From NCBI GenBank assembly GCA_026988135.1, contig JALSLT010000048.1, positions 1 through 12,656 of the forward strand: 12,656 nucleotides of DNA, in the 5' to 3' direction. A program made the position numbers and the translations under genes. The notes below the pieces were generated by a model. That model did not search any database. It saw only the letters and a list, made by a program, of their open reading frames with translations, and was not told where the DNA came from. The DNA is from Desulfurobacterium sp. Lineage in GTDB: Bacteria; Aquificota; Aquificia; Desulfurobacteriales; Desulfurobacteriaceae. This document shows, one piece after another, positions 1-7,125 of this stretch (position 1 is the stretch's first letter; each line of letters starts with the position of its first letter).

Positions 1-897
1 TCCATGAGCTATTATAACAGGCTTTTTAATACCGAGAAGCGGCGCACCACCCCATTCGGCATAGTCTATGCGCTTTTTGAAACCTTTTATCGCAGGAATC
101 AAAGTTACCGCCCCAAGCTTTGAAACAAAATGCTTCCCTATCTCTTCTTTTAAAATTTTCGCAAGGATTTTTGCAATACTTTCACTCAATTTAAGGCATA
201 CATTCCCGACAAAACCATCACACACAATAACATCAAAATCACCAGTATATACATCTCTTCCTTCCGCGTTACCTATAAAGTTCAAACCTTTTTCCCTAGC
301 CGCGGAAAGAAACCCAAACGCTTCCTTTGTCAATTCATTTCCTTTTGTATCTTCCTCTCCTATACTTAGAAGACCCACCCTCGGATTTTCCTCTTTCAAA
401 ACATATCGAGCATAAGCCTCACCCATAATTGCAAACTGTAAAAGGTGAGAAGGTTTACAATCAACGTTGGCACCAACATCAAGAAGAAAAGTTTGCGCTT
501 TAAGATTGGGGAGTATTGCGGTTATGGCAGGTCTGTCCACCCCTTTTATCCGTCCGAGAGCAAAAAGAGATACCGCCATAACGGCACCTGTATTACCAGC
601 ACTTACAAAAGCATCTCCTTTACCCTCTTTCAGAAGCCTCATCCCAACATGAATTGATGAATTTTTTTTCTTCTTTACCACATCGGAAGGTGAGTCTTCC
701 ATAGCAACAAGGTCAGGGGCATCAACAATCTCAATTTTTTCACCGGAATAGGATAAACGGAAAAGCTCCTCCTCGATAAGAGCTTTCTGCCCAACGAGAA
801 CCACATTATAGCCAAGCTCTCTTACAGCCTGAACAGCCCCTGAAACAGGAACATGGGGAGCATTATCACCCCCCATAGCATCGAGAACTATCTTCAT
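1..897 (-). CDS. plsX: Phosphate acyltransferase PlsX (3' end outside window)
   Basis: PlsX makes acyl-phosphate from acyl-ACP and phosphate, the first step of the PlsX/PlsY route to phosphatidic acid; it is a peripheral membrane enzyme facing the cytoplasm. The protein opens with MKIVLDAMGGDNAP, the family's usual N-terminus. It then shows SAGNTGA (about residues 99-105), a RPAI segment near 122, LLDVGAN near 138-144, GLLSIGEEDTKGNEL near 175-189, and DVIVCDGFVGN near 222-232. The last visible residues, VIIAHG, match the conserved segment close to the C-terminus. About 299 codons are present; the family usually has about 330-350, so roughly 30-50 residues lie beyond base 1. The ATG start is 2 nt after the rpmF stop, so the gene is very probably co-transcribed and translationally coupled with rpmF and yceD. 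No frameshift or missing motif is visible. Confidence 0.97.
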   Translation of the reverse strand, partial: MKIVLDAMGGDNAPHVPVSGAVQAVRELGYNVVLVGQKALIEEELFRLSYSGEKIEIVDAPDLVAMEDSPSDVVKKKKNSSIHVGMRLLKEGKGDAFVSAGNTGAVMAVSLFALGRIKGVDRPAITAILPNLKAQTFLLDVGANVDCKPSHLLQFAIMGEAYARYVLKEENPRVGLLSIGEEDTKGNELTKEAFGFLSAAREKGLNFIGNAEGRDVYTGDFDVIVCDGFVGNVCLKLSESIAKILAKILKEEIGKHFVSKLGAVTLIPAIKGFKKRIDYAEWGGAPLLGIKKPVIIAHG

Positions 898-899
898 AA

Positions 900-1079
900 T
901 TAGTCTTCTACCTCAATCACCTGCTTGCCGTTGTAATAACCACAGTGCTTACAAACCCTGTGAGGAAGTTTCGGTTGATAACAACTTGGACAAACGGAAA
1001 TAGCCGGCTTAGCAGCTTTCCAGTGTGTTCTTCTTTTATCTCTTCTCGTACTTGATACTTTTCTCTTTGGAACAGCCAT
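900..1079 (-). CDS. rpmF: 50S ribosomal protein L32
   Basis: This 59-residue protein of the large ribosomal subunit starts MAVPKRKVSSTRRDKRR, the classic L32 basic N-terminus. It carries a zinc-ribbon pair C30-x2-C33 and C43-x2-C46, so it is the zinc-binding (C+) form of L32. The length is normal for the family. The ATG at 1079 follows the yceD stop by one base, and its ribosome-binding site (AGGAGAAG) lies inside the last codons of yceD, which suggests coupled translation. The rpmF stop is 2 nt before the plsX start. The yceD-rpmF-plsX order is conserved across many bacteria. Confidence 0.97.
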   Translation of the reverse strand: MAVPKRKVSSTRRDKRRTHWKAAKPAISVCPSCYQPKLPHRVCKHCGYYNGKQVIEVED

Positions 1080-1080
1080 A

Positions 1081-1593
1081 TCACTTCTCCTTTCTTTCGA
1101 GTTTTTCTTTCAGCTCTTTCAATTTATTCCATCTATCATCAACGTTTTCCGTATTCTCAATTTCTCCACACTCTATACCTTTGCAATTATCATCACATAA
1201 AGGCTTAAAAGGCAGATTCAAAAATATCTGTTCTCTAACAACATCCAAAAGGTCAAGAACATCTTCATCGGAAAACTTAACATCAAGCTCCGCCTTATTT
1301 ATCCGACCTTCCGTTATTTCCGAAGTCGGCATAATATCATAAGAAAACTCGATATTCAGCCTTTTGAAAAATTCTCTGTCACACCTACCGCACCTTAATG
1401 TGAGAGAACCCCTCACATCTCCTTTCGCATTATAGCCAACAGCCCTTTTGCTTATTTCGATATAAAGTTTAAACGGAGAGCTCGCGACAACCTCTTCCTT
1501 AGGAAGAGACAACATCTTATCACTAAACTCGGTATCAACTTTTAAAGGCTCTTTAACTGTTATCTCTTGCAAGTTTACATAGCGCTTTTTCAT
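1081..1593 (-). CDS. yceD: YceD/DUF177 family protein (L32-linked, probable rRNA accumulation protein)
   Basis: This is a 170-residue cytoplasmic protein of the DUF177/YceD family, almost always found just upstream of rpmF and linked in the literature to 23S rRNA accumulation; its biochemical role is unsettled. It shows the family's CxxC pair (C68-x2-C71), an acidic helix followed by EQIFLNLPFKPLC (121-133), a second cysteine group at C133, C137 and C142, and the family-style C-terminal DDRWNKLKELKEKL. Four or five cysteines could bind zinc. I chose ATG at 1593 because GGAAG lies a suitable distance upstream. An in-frame TTG at 1608 adds five residues but has no visible ribosome-binding site. 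The stop TGA is one base before the rpmF start. Confidence 0.93.
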   Translation of the reverse strand: MKKRYVNLQEITVKEPLKVDTEFSDKMLSLPKEEVVASSPFKLYIEISKRAVGYNAKGDVRGSLTLRCGRCDREFFKRLNIEFSYDIMPTSEITEGRINKAELDVKFSDEDVLDLLDVVREQIFLNLPFKPLCDDNCKGIECGEIENTENVDDRWNKLKELKEKLERKEK

Positions 1594-1757
1594 CTCTATC
1601 TTCCGCAAATAAGTAATAAAATTCGAATTCAGCTATGGTATGATAGCAAAATTACAGATGGTAAAGTTATGCTTTTAAGGTTAAAGTTGCAATTGACCGT
1701 AGAAAATTTTTTAATACCTTATAGGAAAGTCAAACTTTTAAAACTCAGGAGGATTAA
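1594..1757. promoter_or_regulatory. Divergent promoter region between yceD and the chaperone operon
   Basis: This 164-bp AT-rich gap separates two outward-facing transcription units, so it must hold promoters for both. Plus-strand candidates are an extended -10 (TG at 1636-1637, TATGAT at 1639-1644) and a TTGACC box (1693-1698) 16 bp ahead of a weak TACCTT (1715-1720). On the minus strand ATGATA (1640-1645) reads as TATCAT, also a fair -10, but I see no convincing -35. The hexamer AAAGTT occurs at 1663-1668 and again exactly 20 bp later at 1683-1688, with its inverse AACTTT at 1733-1738. These could be operator half-sites but may be chance in AT-rich DNA. Spurious small reading frames here are not supported. 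Confidence 0.6.
1747..1752 (+). promoter_or_regulatory. Strong ribosome-binding site (AGGAGG)
   Basis: A perfect AGGAGG lies 5 nt before the ATG at 1758. It is the strongest Shine-Dalgarno match I see at a plus-strand gene start here and fixes the start of the first operon gene. Confidence 0.85.
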
Positions 1758-2297
1758 ATGAAAAAACTCTTAACCGCTGCAGCAATTATAACAGTTTTAA
1801 CCGCACCGGCTATTGCAAAAACAAAAACGTTAGCCAAGGTTGATGGCGTTGCAATAACTTCCGAAGACCTAAACTCTTTGTTGAAAACTCTCCCACCTCA
1901 GTATGACAAAAATGACCCTAATGTAAAAAAAGAACTTCTGAACTTTCTGGTTGAACAGGAAATACTGGTTCAGGAAGCGAAGAAAAAAGGTATAGACAAA
2001 GACCCCGAAGTCAAAAAACAGATTGAAAATACCGTAAAACAGATTCTTGCTACCGCTCTTTTAAACAAAAATATATCTCAGAAGGAAATTGAAGTAACGG
2101 ACAAAGAATTGAAAGATTACTACAACAAAAGAAAAAAAGAACTTAAAGGAATGGACGGGAAACCTGTTCCTTTCGAGCAAGTAAAAGCGTTTCTTAAAGC
2201 ACAACTTATTAAGGAAAAACAGCAAAAAGCCGTTACAAGCTACATCAACTCCATAAAGAAAAAACATAAAGTTGAAATTATAGGAGAGAAAAAATGA
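1758..2297 (+). CDS. Periplasmic SurA-N-like chaperone lacking the PPIase domain
   Basis: This 179-residue secreted protein probably helps fold or escort proteins in the periplasm. A signal peptide (MKK, hydrophobic stretch, then APAIA with likely cleavage after residue 20) leads into a SurA/PrsA-type N-terminal domain: LAKVDGVAITSEDLNSLL at about 26-43, then long charged helices including VEQEILVQEAKKKGIDKDPEVK. In SurA/PrsA/PpiD-type proteins a parvulin prolyl isomerase domain follows the TDKELKDYYNKRKKE-type segment. Here that segment runs almost directly into the closing helix (PFEQVKAFLKAQLIKEKQQK) and the final beta strand KHKVEII. The catalytic domain is therefore absent, leaving only the chaperone core. 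The gene overlaps the next by 4 nt (ATGA). I am sure of secretion and family likeness, less sure of substrate. Confidence 0.85.
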   Translation: MKKLLTAAAIITVLTAPAIAKTKTLAKVDGVAITSEDLNSLLKTLPPQYDKNDPNVKKELLNFLVEQEILVQEAKKKGIDKDPEVKKQIENTVKQILATALLNKNISQKEIEVTDKELKDYYNKRKKELKGMDGKPVPFEQVKAFLKAQLIKEKQQKAVTSYINSIKKKHKVEIIGEKK

Positions 2298-3133
2298 GGC
2301 GGATTATCCCGTTTCTTTTTCTCCTTCTAATACCCGTATCTGTTTTTGGAACAGTCGTTGACTATATAATTGAAACAGTCAACGGCGTTCCAATTCTTTA
2401 CAGCGATGTTCGAAAATATCAATCCGAAAATAAAGTTGATAAAGAAACGGCTTTGAAAGACTTGACAGAAAAAAGCATTCTTCTATCGGAAGCCAAAAGA
2501 ATAGGAATAACCGTCCCCGAATCAGCGATTGAAACGGCACTTATCACTCTAGCAAAAGCAAACGGATTCAAGAATATGGAAGAGTTCAGGAAAGCTATTG
2601 AGAAAAGCAACCTGCCCTTCAGTGAACTTAAGAAAAAATTAAAAGAACAACTTCTGATTCAACGACTTCTGGATATTAAGGTCAAAAGCAAACTAACCGT
2701 TTCCCCTGTTGAAATCGAAAATACATGCAGAACACAATCTCAAACGACACGAAAAGTTTACTATGTTCAAATACCGAATAAAAACTTTTTAAACAAAATC
2801 GAAACCGCTCTCGAAAACGGAAGCAGTTTTAAAAACGCAACGGAAGTATGCCAAACAGAGAAAAATTGTCAAAAAGGATTTCTCGGTAATGTAGAAAAAG
2901 GAACTCTTTTGAAAGAAATAGATAAAGCCGTATGGAATGCAAAAATTAAAGTCCCTGTGACTCTCTACCTTAACAATAGCTACTATCTCCTATATGTTAC
3001 AAAAGAAGAGAAAAACAACTGTAACAAAAAGAAAATAAGAGAAAAAATAATGAAGGAAAAATATCAGGAAGAACTTAAGAAATATATCTCCTCTTTAAAA
3101 AACAAAGCGATAATAAAGACTTTCACACCTTAA
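2294..3133 (+). CDS. Periplasmic SurA/parvulin-like foldase with degenerate PPIase region
   Basis: A 279-residue exported protein, probably a periplasmic folding factor for outer-membrane or secreted proteins. It has a signal peptide (MRR plus a Leu/Phe-rich core, likely cleavage near FG-T20). A SurA-like N-terminal domain follows from about 21 to 135 (IIETVNGVPILYSDVRKY; EKSILLSEAKRIGITVPESAIE; the FSELKKKLKEQLLIQRLL segment). Residues about 154-237 resemble a shortened parvulin fold (KVYYVQI; GFLGNVEKGTLLKEIDKAVW; VTLYLNNSYYLLYVTKEE), but the middle is compressed and the usual catalytic pattern is not clear. Isomerase activity is therefore doubtful. Four cysteines (145, 186, 192, 243) could form disulphides in the periplasm. 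A basic C-terminal helix closes the protein. It overlaps its chaperone neighbour by 4 nt, and the two likely act together. Confidence 0.82.
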   Translation: MRRIIPFLFLLLIPVSVFGTVVDYIIETVNGVPILYSDVRKYQSENKVDKETALKDLTEKSILLSEAKRIGITVPESAIETALITLAKANGFKNMEEFRKAIEKSNLPFSELKKKLKEQLLIQRLLDIKVKSKLTVSPVEIENTCRTQSQTTRKVYYVQIPNKNFLNKIETALENGSSFKNATEVCQTEKNCQKGFLGNVEKGTLLKEIDKAVWNAKIKVPVTLYLNNSYYLLYVTKEEKNNCNKKKIREKIMKEKYQEELKKYISSLKNKAIIKTFTP

Positions 3134-3154
3134 GTTCAACCGAGAGGGACTTAA

Positions 3155-3781
3155 ATGGTAGTTGTTAAACTCAAACCTTTTAACGAAATTTTGAAAATCC
3201 TGAACGACTACATCCGAATTACCGTCATCGGATGCGAAATAGGTTCGGGTAGATGTATGCAGGGAGGATTGAGAGAAGCGAAAGAGCTTGCCCAGTTCCT
3301 TAAAAATAACGGTAAGGAAATCGTCGATGTCCTTACATTAGGCGGAACATGTATCGTTGAAAAAGTTAAAAAAATCTCTTTTAAAGATACTGACGTTATT
3401 GTATCTCTTGCATGCGGTGCAGGAACTCAAGTCATATCCGAAGAGATAAACAAACCGGTAATCACCGGTGTCTCAACCCTTTTCATAGGTTCGGACAGTC
3501 ATAAAGAGGTCTTTAAAGAATACTGTATCGCATGCGGAGATTGTATAATCTCCACTACAGGAAGTATCTGCCCAATCGCAAGATGTCCAAAATCCCTAAG
3601 ATACGGGCCATGTGGAGGAGCCATAAATAAAATGTGCGAAGTTAACAATAACACCGAATGCGTCTGGTTCACCATAGATAAAAAATTAAACGATATAGGA
3701 AAATATTTTTCTTTCCCGGAAATAGACTTCTCCGACTATTCATTTTCAAACCATCCGAGGCGGTTTAAAAATGAACTTTAG
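3155..3781 (+). CDS. metV: MetV-type methylene-THF reductase partner (cysteine-rich, probable Fe-S)
   Basis: This 208-residue cytoplasmic protein matches the 'methylenetetrahydrofolate reductase C-terminal' family, known as MetV in acetogens, where it partners MetF and is thought to bring electrons through Fe-S clusters. The N-terminal half looks like a small Rossmann-type fold with CEIGSGRCMQGGLREAKEL (27-45), a TLGGTC turn at 61-66 and LACGAGTQ (86-92). The C-terminal part holds the diagnostic cysteine cluster C124-x2-C127-x2-C130, C139, C144, C153, C161 and C169, with SICPIARCPKSL and RYGPCGGAINKMCEV. Eight cysteines are enough for two [4Fe-4S] clusters; the cluster count is inference. The gene overlaps metF by 11 nt, which supports a stable complex. 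It starts 21 nt after the preceding chaperone gene, with GAGAGG upstream. Confidence 0.9.
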   Translation: MVVVKLKPFNEILKILNDYIRITVIGCEIGSGRCMQGGLREAKELAQFLKNNGKEIVDVLTLGGTCIVEKVKKISFKDTDVIVSLACGAGTQVISEEINKPVITGVSTLFIGSDSHKEVFKEYCIACGDCIISTTGSICPIARCPKSLRYGPCGGAINKMCEVNNNTECVWFTIDKKLNDIGKYFSFPEIDFSDYSFSNHPRRFKNEL

Positions 3782-4658
3782 TAAAAAATTGAACAACGGA
3801 AAATTTATAATAACAGCCGAAATAGCTCCCCCCAGAGGAATCGACACAGATAAAATTCTGAAAGGAATCTATCCTTTAAAAGAATACGTAGATGCATTCA
3901 ACATTACCGATAATCAACGCTCTATGGTAAGAGCATCATCTGTAGTAATGTCAAAAGTGCTCCTTGACAACGGATTCGAACCTATCTGTCAATTTACAGG
4001 AAGAGATAGAAACCGAATCGGTCTTCAATCGGATATTCTCGGTGCCGGTATTTTTGGAATAAAAAACATTCTTGTCATGACAGGAGACTTTCCGACTCTT
4101 GGAGATGAACAGGGAGCAAAACCGGTTTTTGATGTCGATTCTTTACAAATCCTAAAAATGGTAAAGCTCCTTCAGGAAGGAAAACTGATAAACGGCAAAG
4201 AGCTAAACGGAAAGCCGAAATTTAACATCGGTGCTGTTTTCAACCCGTTTGCAGGACCTGAACACCTCCAAATAGCAAAACTTAATAAGAAAGTCGAACT
4301 TGGGGCGAAATTTATCCAAACCCAACCGGTGTACGATATAAAAACAGCAAAATATGCGCATGAAATAATAGAGCAAAGCGGAGCCGTTCCCATTATAGGC
4401 CTTTTACCTATAAACTCTCTGAAAATGGCAAACTTTATAAAAAAACTTAATCCCCACTCCGTCCCCGACAGTTTTCTTGAGAAATTATCCAAAGCTAAAG
4501 ACCCCTACTCTTACGGATGGGAATACGCTCTTAATCTTGCTCAATCAGTTACAGAATTTGGCCGAGGAATCCACTTTATGCTTGTCGGAAAAACCGAAGA
4601 TCTTGCACAGTTCATAGATTACCTAAAAAATGACAGCCCTTATAATCATAAGTTTTAA
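3771..4658 (+). CDS. metF: Methylenetetrahydrofolate reductase (MetF, short MetV-dependent type)
   Basis: MetF reduces 5,10-methylene-THF to 5-methyl-THF with a flavin, feeding methionine synthesis and, where present, the methyl branch of the Wood-Ljungdahl pathway. The 295-residue TIM-barrel protein starts with a strand carrying AEIAPPRG (16-23), where E17 matches the catalytic glutamate position of the family. It continues with the FNITDNQR loop (43-50), LVMTGDFP (101-108, a flavin/folate-side loop), NIGAVFNPF (152-160) and FIQTQPVYD (181-189). It is of the short bacterial type that occurs next to MetV. The start ATG lies within the end of metV, with GAGGCGG in front. Electrons could come from NADH or from reduced ferredoxin through MetV; the sequence alone cannot decide. 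Confidence 0.94.
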   Translation: MNFSKKLNNGKFIITAEIAPPRGIDTDKILKGIYPLKEYVDAFNITDNQRSMVRASSVVMSKVLLDNGFEPICQFTGRDRNRIGLQSDILGAGIFGIKNILVMTGDFPTLGDEQGAKPVFDVDSLQILKMVKLLQEGKLINGKELNGKPKFNIGAVFNPFAGPEHLQIAKLNKKVELGAKFIQTQPVYDIKTAKYAHEIIEQSGAVPIIGLLPINSLKMANFIKKLNPHSVPDSFLEKLSKAKDPYSYGWEYALNLAQSVTEFGRGIHFMLVGKTEDLAQFIDYLKNDSPYNHKF

Positions 4659-4660
4659 AA

Positions 4661-4666
4661 AAGGAG
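4661..4666 (+). promoter_or_regulatory. Ribosome-binding site that fixes the uppS start
   Basis: AAGGAG sits 5 nt before ATG 4672. An earlier in-frame ATG at 4630 would lie inside metF and add 14 poorly conserved residues, so this site decides for 4672. Confidence 0.8.
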
Positions 4667-4671
4667 CTTCC

Positions 4672-5361
4672 ATGGAAAACACTCCTATTCACGTTGGCAT
4701 CATAATGGATGGCAACGGTAGATGGGCATTACAAAAAGAATTGCCAAGAATCGAAGGACACAAAGTAGGAGCCGAAGTAACCGTTGAAATAGTTAAGGCA
4801 GCAAAGAAACTGGGGATAAAATACCTTTCTCTATACGCCTTCTCTACAGAAAACTGGAAAAGACCAAAAGAGGAAGTGGAATTTCTTTTCAATCTTATGT
4901 ATGAATATGTAAAATCCAAACTTCAGCTTTTCCTTGATGAAGATGTAAAATTCAAAGCTATTGGAAGGTTATGGCAACTCCCCGAATATCTTCGGAAAGG
5001 ATTTGCCGAAATAGAAGAAAAAACATCCCACTGCAAAAGCATGACCGCTGTTTTCACTGTAAACTATGGAGGTCGGCAGGAGATAGTTGATGCTGTTAAT
5101 AGAGCGATAAAAGATGGAGTTAAAGAGATAACAGAAAAAACAATAAAAAAACACTTATATTTACCCCAACTTCCCGACCTTGACCTTCTTATAAGAACAA
5201 GCGGGGAATTACGAACATCTAACTTCCTTTTATGGCAATCGGCTTACACCGAACTATGGTTTACCAAAACCCTTTGGCCTGATTTTACAGATGAAGAGTT
5301 CAAATCGGCAATTAAATCTTTTAAAAAAAGGGAACGCAGGTTCGGAGGAATTAAAAATTGA
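4672..5361 (+). CDS. uppS: Undecaprenyl diphosphate synthase (cis-prenyltransferase)
   Basis: UppS adds isopentenyl units in cis to farnesyl diphosphate to make the C55 lipid carrier for peptidoglycan and surface polysaccharides; it is cytoplasmic and membrane-associated. The 229-residue protein has the full set of family motifs: HVGIIMDGNGRWA (7-19, catalytic D13), GHKVGAE (29-35), LSLYAFSTENWKRP (52-65), NYGGRQEIVDA (131-141), and DLLIRTSGELRTSNFLLWQ (171-189) with AYTELWFT and LWPDF, ending in RERRFGG. Length is slightly below the 240-250 residues common in the family, as the N-terminus is short. The stop codon overlaps the TTG start of cdsA. The uppS-cdsA pair is classic; here the usual neighbours frr and dxr are replaced by metF and hypE. 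Confidence 0.96.
   Translation: MENTPIHVGIIMDGNGRWALQKELPRIEGHKVGAEVTVEIVKAAKKLGIKYLSLYAFSTENWKRPKEEVEFLFNLMYEYVKSKLQLFLDEDVKFKAIGRLWQLPEYLRKGFAEIEEKTSHCKSMTAVFTVNYGGRQEIVDAVNRAIKDGVKEITEKTIKKHLYLPQLPDLDLLIRTSGELRTSNFLLWQSAYTELWFTKTLWPDFTDEEFKSAIKSFKKRERRFGGIKN
5344..5348 (+). promoter_or_regulatory. Ribosome-binding site for the TTG start of cdsA
   Basis: GGAGG inside the last codons of uppS lies 9 nt before TTG 5358. No ATG or GTG lies nearby in frame, so this site supports the TTG start. Confidence 0.75.
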
Positions 5362-6116
5362 AAGAAAGGATAATAGGAGCAATCCTTGTAATAGCTTATG
5401 CCTTTTTACTCCTTAAATCGGAGGGGATTATCTATCTTTCTCTCATATTAGCTCTGGGACTTGAAATTATAGGGGAACTCCTTGAAATAATAGGACTTGA
5501 AAACCATAAAACGATACCTTATACAATTTTCGGATTATCGACTATACTGTTTTATAATATGGAACATAGAGTCATACTAATTCCGTTAATCATCCTATCG
5601 ATGTTTACCTATTTTGTAATAATGGAAAAGATAGAATCGAAAAAATTCTACCCCCTTACACTCTTTTTTCTTTACGTTTTAACAGGCATAGGTAGTATCA
5701 CCCTTTTCGATAAAAGATTATTGATATTGCTACTTTCATTGGTATGGTCTGTTGATACCCTCGCCTACCTAACCGGAAAATATTTTGGGAAGCATAAACT
5801 CATCCCGTTATTAAGCCCTAAAAAAACAATAGAAGGAGCAATCGGCGGAACAATCGGCGGAACACTTATTACGGTTTTTGTCGGAACAAAACTAAATCTG
5901 TTTTCGATAAGCTTTAATACCGTATTCTTAATCCTTTTCCTCACTATAATAAGCCAACTTGGAGATTTAATGGAAAGTTTTCTAAAACGGCAATTTAATG
6001 TGAAAGATTCAGGAAATTTAATTCCCGGACACGGAGGAGTTTTCGACAGACTGGACAGCTCTATAGCTGTTGCTCCTTTCTTATTACTTTTTGTCTCAAA
6101 AATAAATCTTCTATAA
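5358..6116 (+). CDS. cdsA: Phosphatidate cytidylyltransferase (CDP-diacylglycerol synthase)
   Basis: CdsA is an integral membrane enzyme that joins CTP and phosphatidic acid to give CDP-diacylglycerol, the branch point for bacterial phospholipids. The 252-residue protein has about seven or eight hydrophobic segments. The conserved cytoplasmic motifs lie in the C-terminal half: SVDTLAYLTGKYFGKHKL (131-148), SPKKTIEG (153-160), QLGD (200-203), and the family signature from S207 to D233 with LKRQFNVKDSG and IPGHGGVFDRLD. It is a little shorter than the E. coli enzyme, at the N-terminal end. It starts with TTG, the first base of which precedes the uppS stop TGA, so the genes overlap by 4 nt and are likely translationally coupled. 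Confidence 0.95.
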   Translation: MKERIIGAILVIAYAFLLLKSEGIIYLSLILALGLEIIGELLEIIGLENHKTIPYTIFGLSTILFYNMEHRVILIPLIILSMFTYFVIMEKIESKKFYPLTLFFLYVLTGIGSITLFDKRLLILLLSLVWSVDTLAYLTGKYFGKHKLIPLLSPKKTIEGAIGGTIGGTLITVFVGTKLNLFSISFNTVFLILFLTIISQLGDLMESFLKRQFNVKDSGNLIPGHGGVFDRLDSSIAVAPFLLLFVSKINLL

Positions 6117-6132
6117 AAAAACGGAGTAAGAA

Positions 6133-7125
6133 ATGAAGAATATAGAGATTGGACACGGAAGCGGAGGAAGTTTAACAAGAGAACTTATAGAAAATCTTTT
6201 TTTAAAGCATCTGGATTTTGAAGAGCTAAAATCCCTACAGGACTCGGCATACCTTAACATAAACTCTCAAAAAATAGCAATGACAACAGATTCCTATGTT
6301 GTTAAACCTTTTAAATTTCCAGGTGGAAATACAGGTAAACTCTCTGTCTGCGGAACTGTAAACGATCTTACCGTCAGTGGAGCAATCCCAAGGTTTCTCT
6401 CCCTCGGACTTATAGTTGAAGAAGGACTACCTATAAAAGAACTTGAAGAGATTGTTAAAACTATAGCTGAAACGGCAAAATCGGCGGGAGTAAGTATAGT
6501 AACCGGAGACACAAAAGTGGTTGAGCAGGGAAAATGTGACAAAATATACATAAACACAGCAGGTATTGGTGAAGTTAAAAGAACCTTTTCTCCCAAAAAT
6601 GTAAAACCGGGAGATTTAATTATAGTTACAGGAACAATAGGAGACCATGGAATAGCCATATCCCTTGCAAGAGAAGAGTTTGACATGGAAATTCCCGTTG
6701 AAAGCGACTGTGCTCCGTTAAACTCTCTTCTTACTCCTCTTTTTGATATTGAGGAAGTAAAATGGATGAGAGACCCCACCAGGGGAGGACTGGCAACTGT
6801 CACTATAGAACTATCGGAAATGTCCGGATATGGAATAACTCTTTTTGAGAATAAAATCCCTATAAAAGAACCTGTTAATTTTGTATGCGATATGCTTGGA
6901 TATGACCCGCTCTACCTTGCCAATGAAGGAAAAGCTGTAATAGCGGTTAACAAAAAAGATGCCGAAAAAGTTCTTGAAAAGTTAAAAAAACATCCACTCG
7001 GAAAAGAAAGTGCCATCATAGGCGAGGTAACAGACAGATTTAAGGGAGTTCACCTTAAAACAAAGATAGGCGGAGAGAGAATCCTTGACCTTCTTGAAGA
7101 TGACCCTCTACCAAGGATATGCTAA
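6133..7125 (+). CDS. hypE: Hydrogenase maturation protein HypE (carbamoyl dehydratase)
   Basis: HypE receives a carbamoyl group from HypF on its C-terminal cysteine and dehydrates it with ATP to a thiocyanate, the source of the CN ligands of the NiFe hydrogenase iron. The 330-residue protein belongs to the PurM/AIR synthase fold: GHGSGGSLTRELI (7-19), TTDSYVV (51-57), GTVNDLTVSGA (74-84), IVTGDTKVV (122-130), TGTIGDHGIAI (166-176), MRDPTRGGLATV (212-223) and YLANEGK (261-267). It ends with the diagnostic PRIC, C330 being the acceptor cysteine, so it appears functional. Upstream GGAG (6122-6125) supports the ATG. It lies 16 nt after cdsA, and no other hyp gene is visible in the window, which is unusual because hypE often sits with hypCD. 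Confidence 0.97.
   Translation: MKNIEIGHGSGGSLTRELIENLFLKHLDFEELKSLQDSAYLNINSQKIAMTTDSYVVKPFKFPGGNTGKLSVCGTVNDLTVSGAIPRFLSLGLIVEEGLPIKELEEIVKTIAETAKSAGVSIVTGDTKVVEQGKCDKIYINTAGIGEVKRTFSPKNVKPGDLIIVTGTIGDHGIAISLAREEFDMEIPVESDCAPLNSLLTPLFDIEEVKWMRDPTRGGLATVTIELSEMSGYGITLFENKIPIKEPVNFVCDMLGYDPLYLANEGKAVIAVNKKDAEKVLEKLKKHPLGKESAIIGEVTDRFKGVHLKTKIGGERILDLLEDDPLPRIC

Noticed and set aside
1594..1608. TTG start five codons upstream of the yceD ATG
   Set aside because: No Shine-Dalgarno sequence precedes it, whereas GGAAG precedes the ATG at 1593.
1683..1738. The bulged inverted repeat as a leader RNA structure or attenuator
   Set aside because: Ten pairs with a 5-nt bulge and a 31-nt AT-rich loop give little stability; kept only as a possible protein-binding site.
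1567..1761. 64-codon plus-strand reading frame over the divergent promoter
   Set aside because: It begins antisense to yceD, has no ribosome-binding site and no family features; chance frame.
4630..4671. Earlier ATG for uppS giving 14 extra residues
   Set aside because: It lies inside metF, has no ribosome-binding site, and the family N-terminus starts near MENTPIHVGIIMDG; AAGGAG at 4661 supports 4672.
5765..6803. Long minus-strand reading frames opposite cdsA and hypE (137 and 169 codons)
   Set aside because: They mirror highly conserved sense genes, show composition typical of antisense frames, and lack start signals.
7119..7124. ATG at 7119 as start of the FetB-like gene
   Set aside because: Only 1 nt after the AAGGA site; ATG 7125 has suitable spacing and the TAATG overlap.
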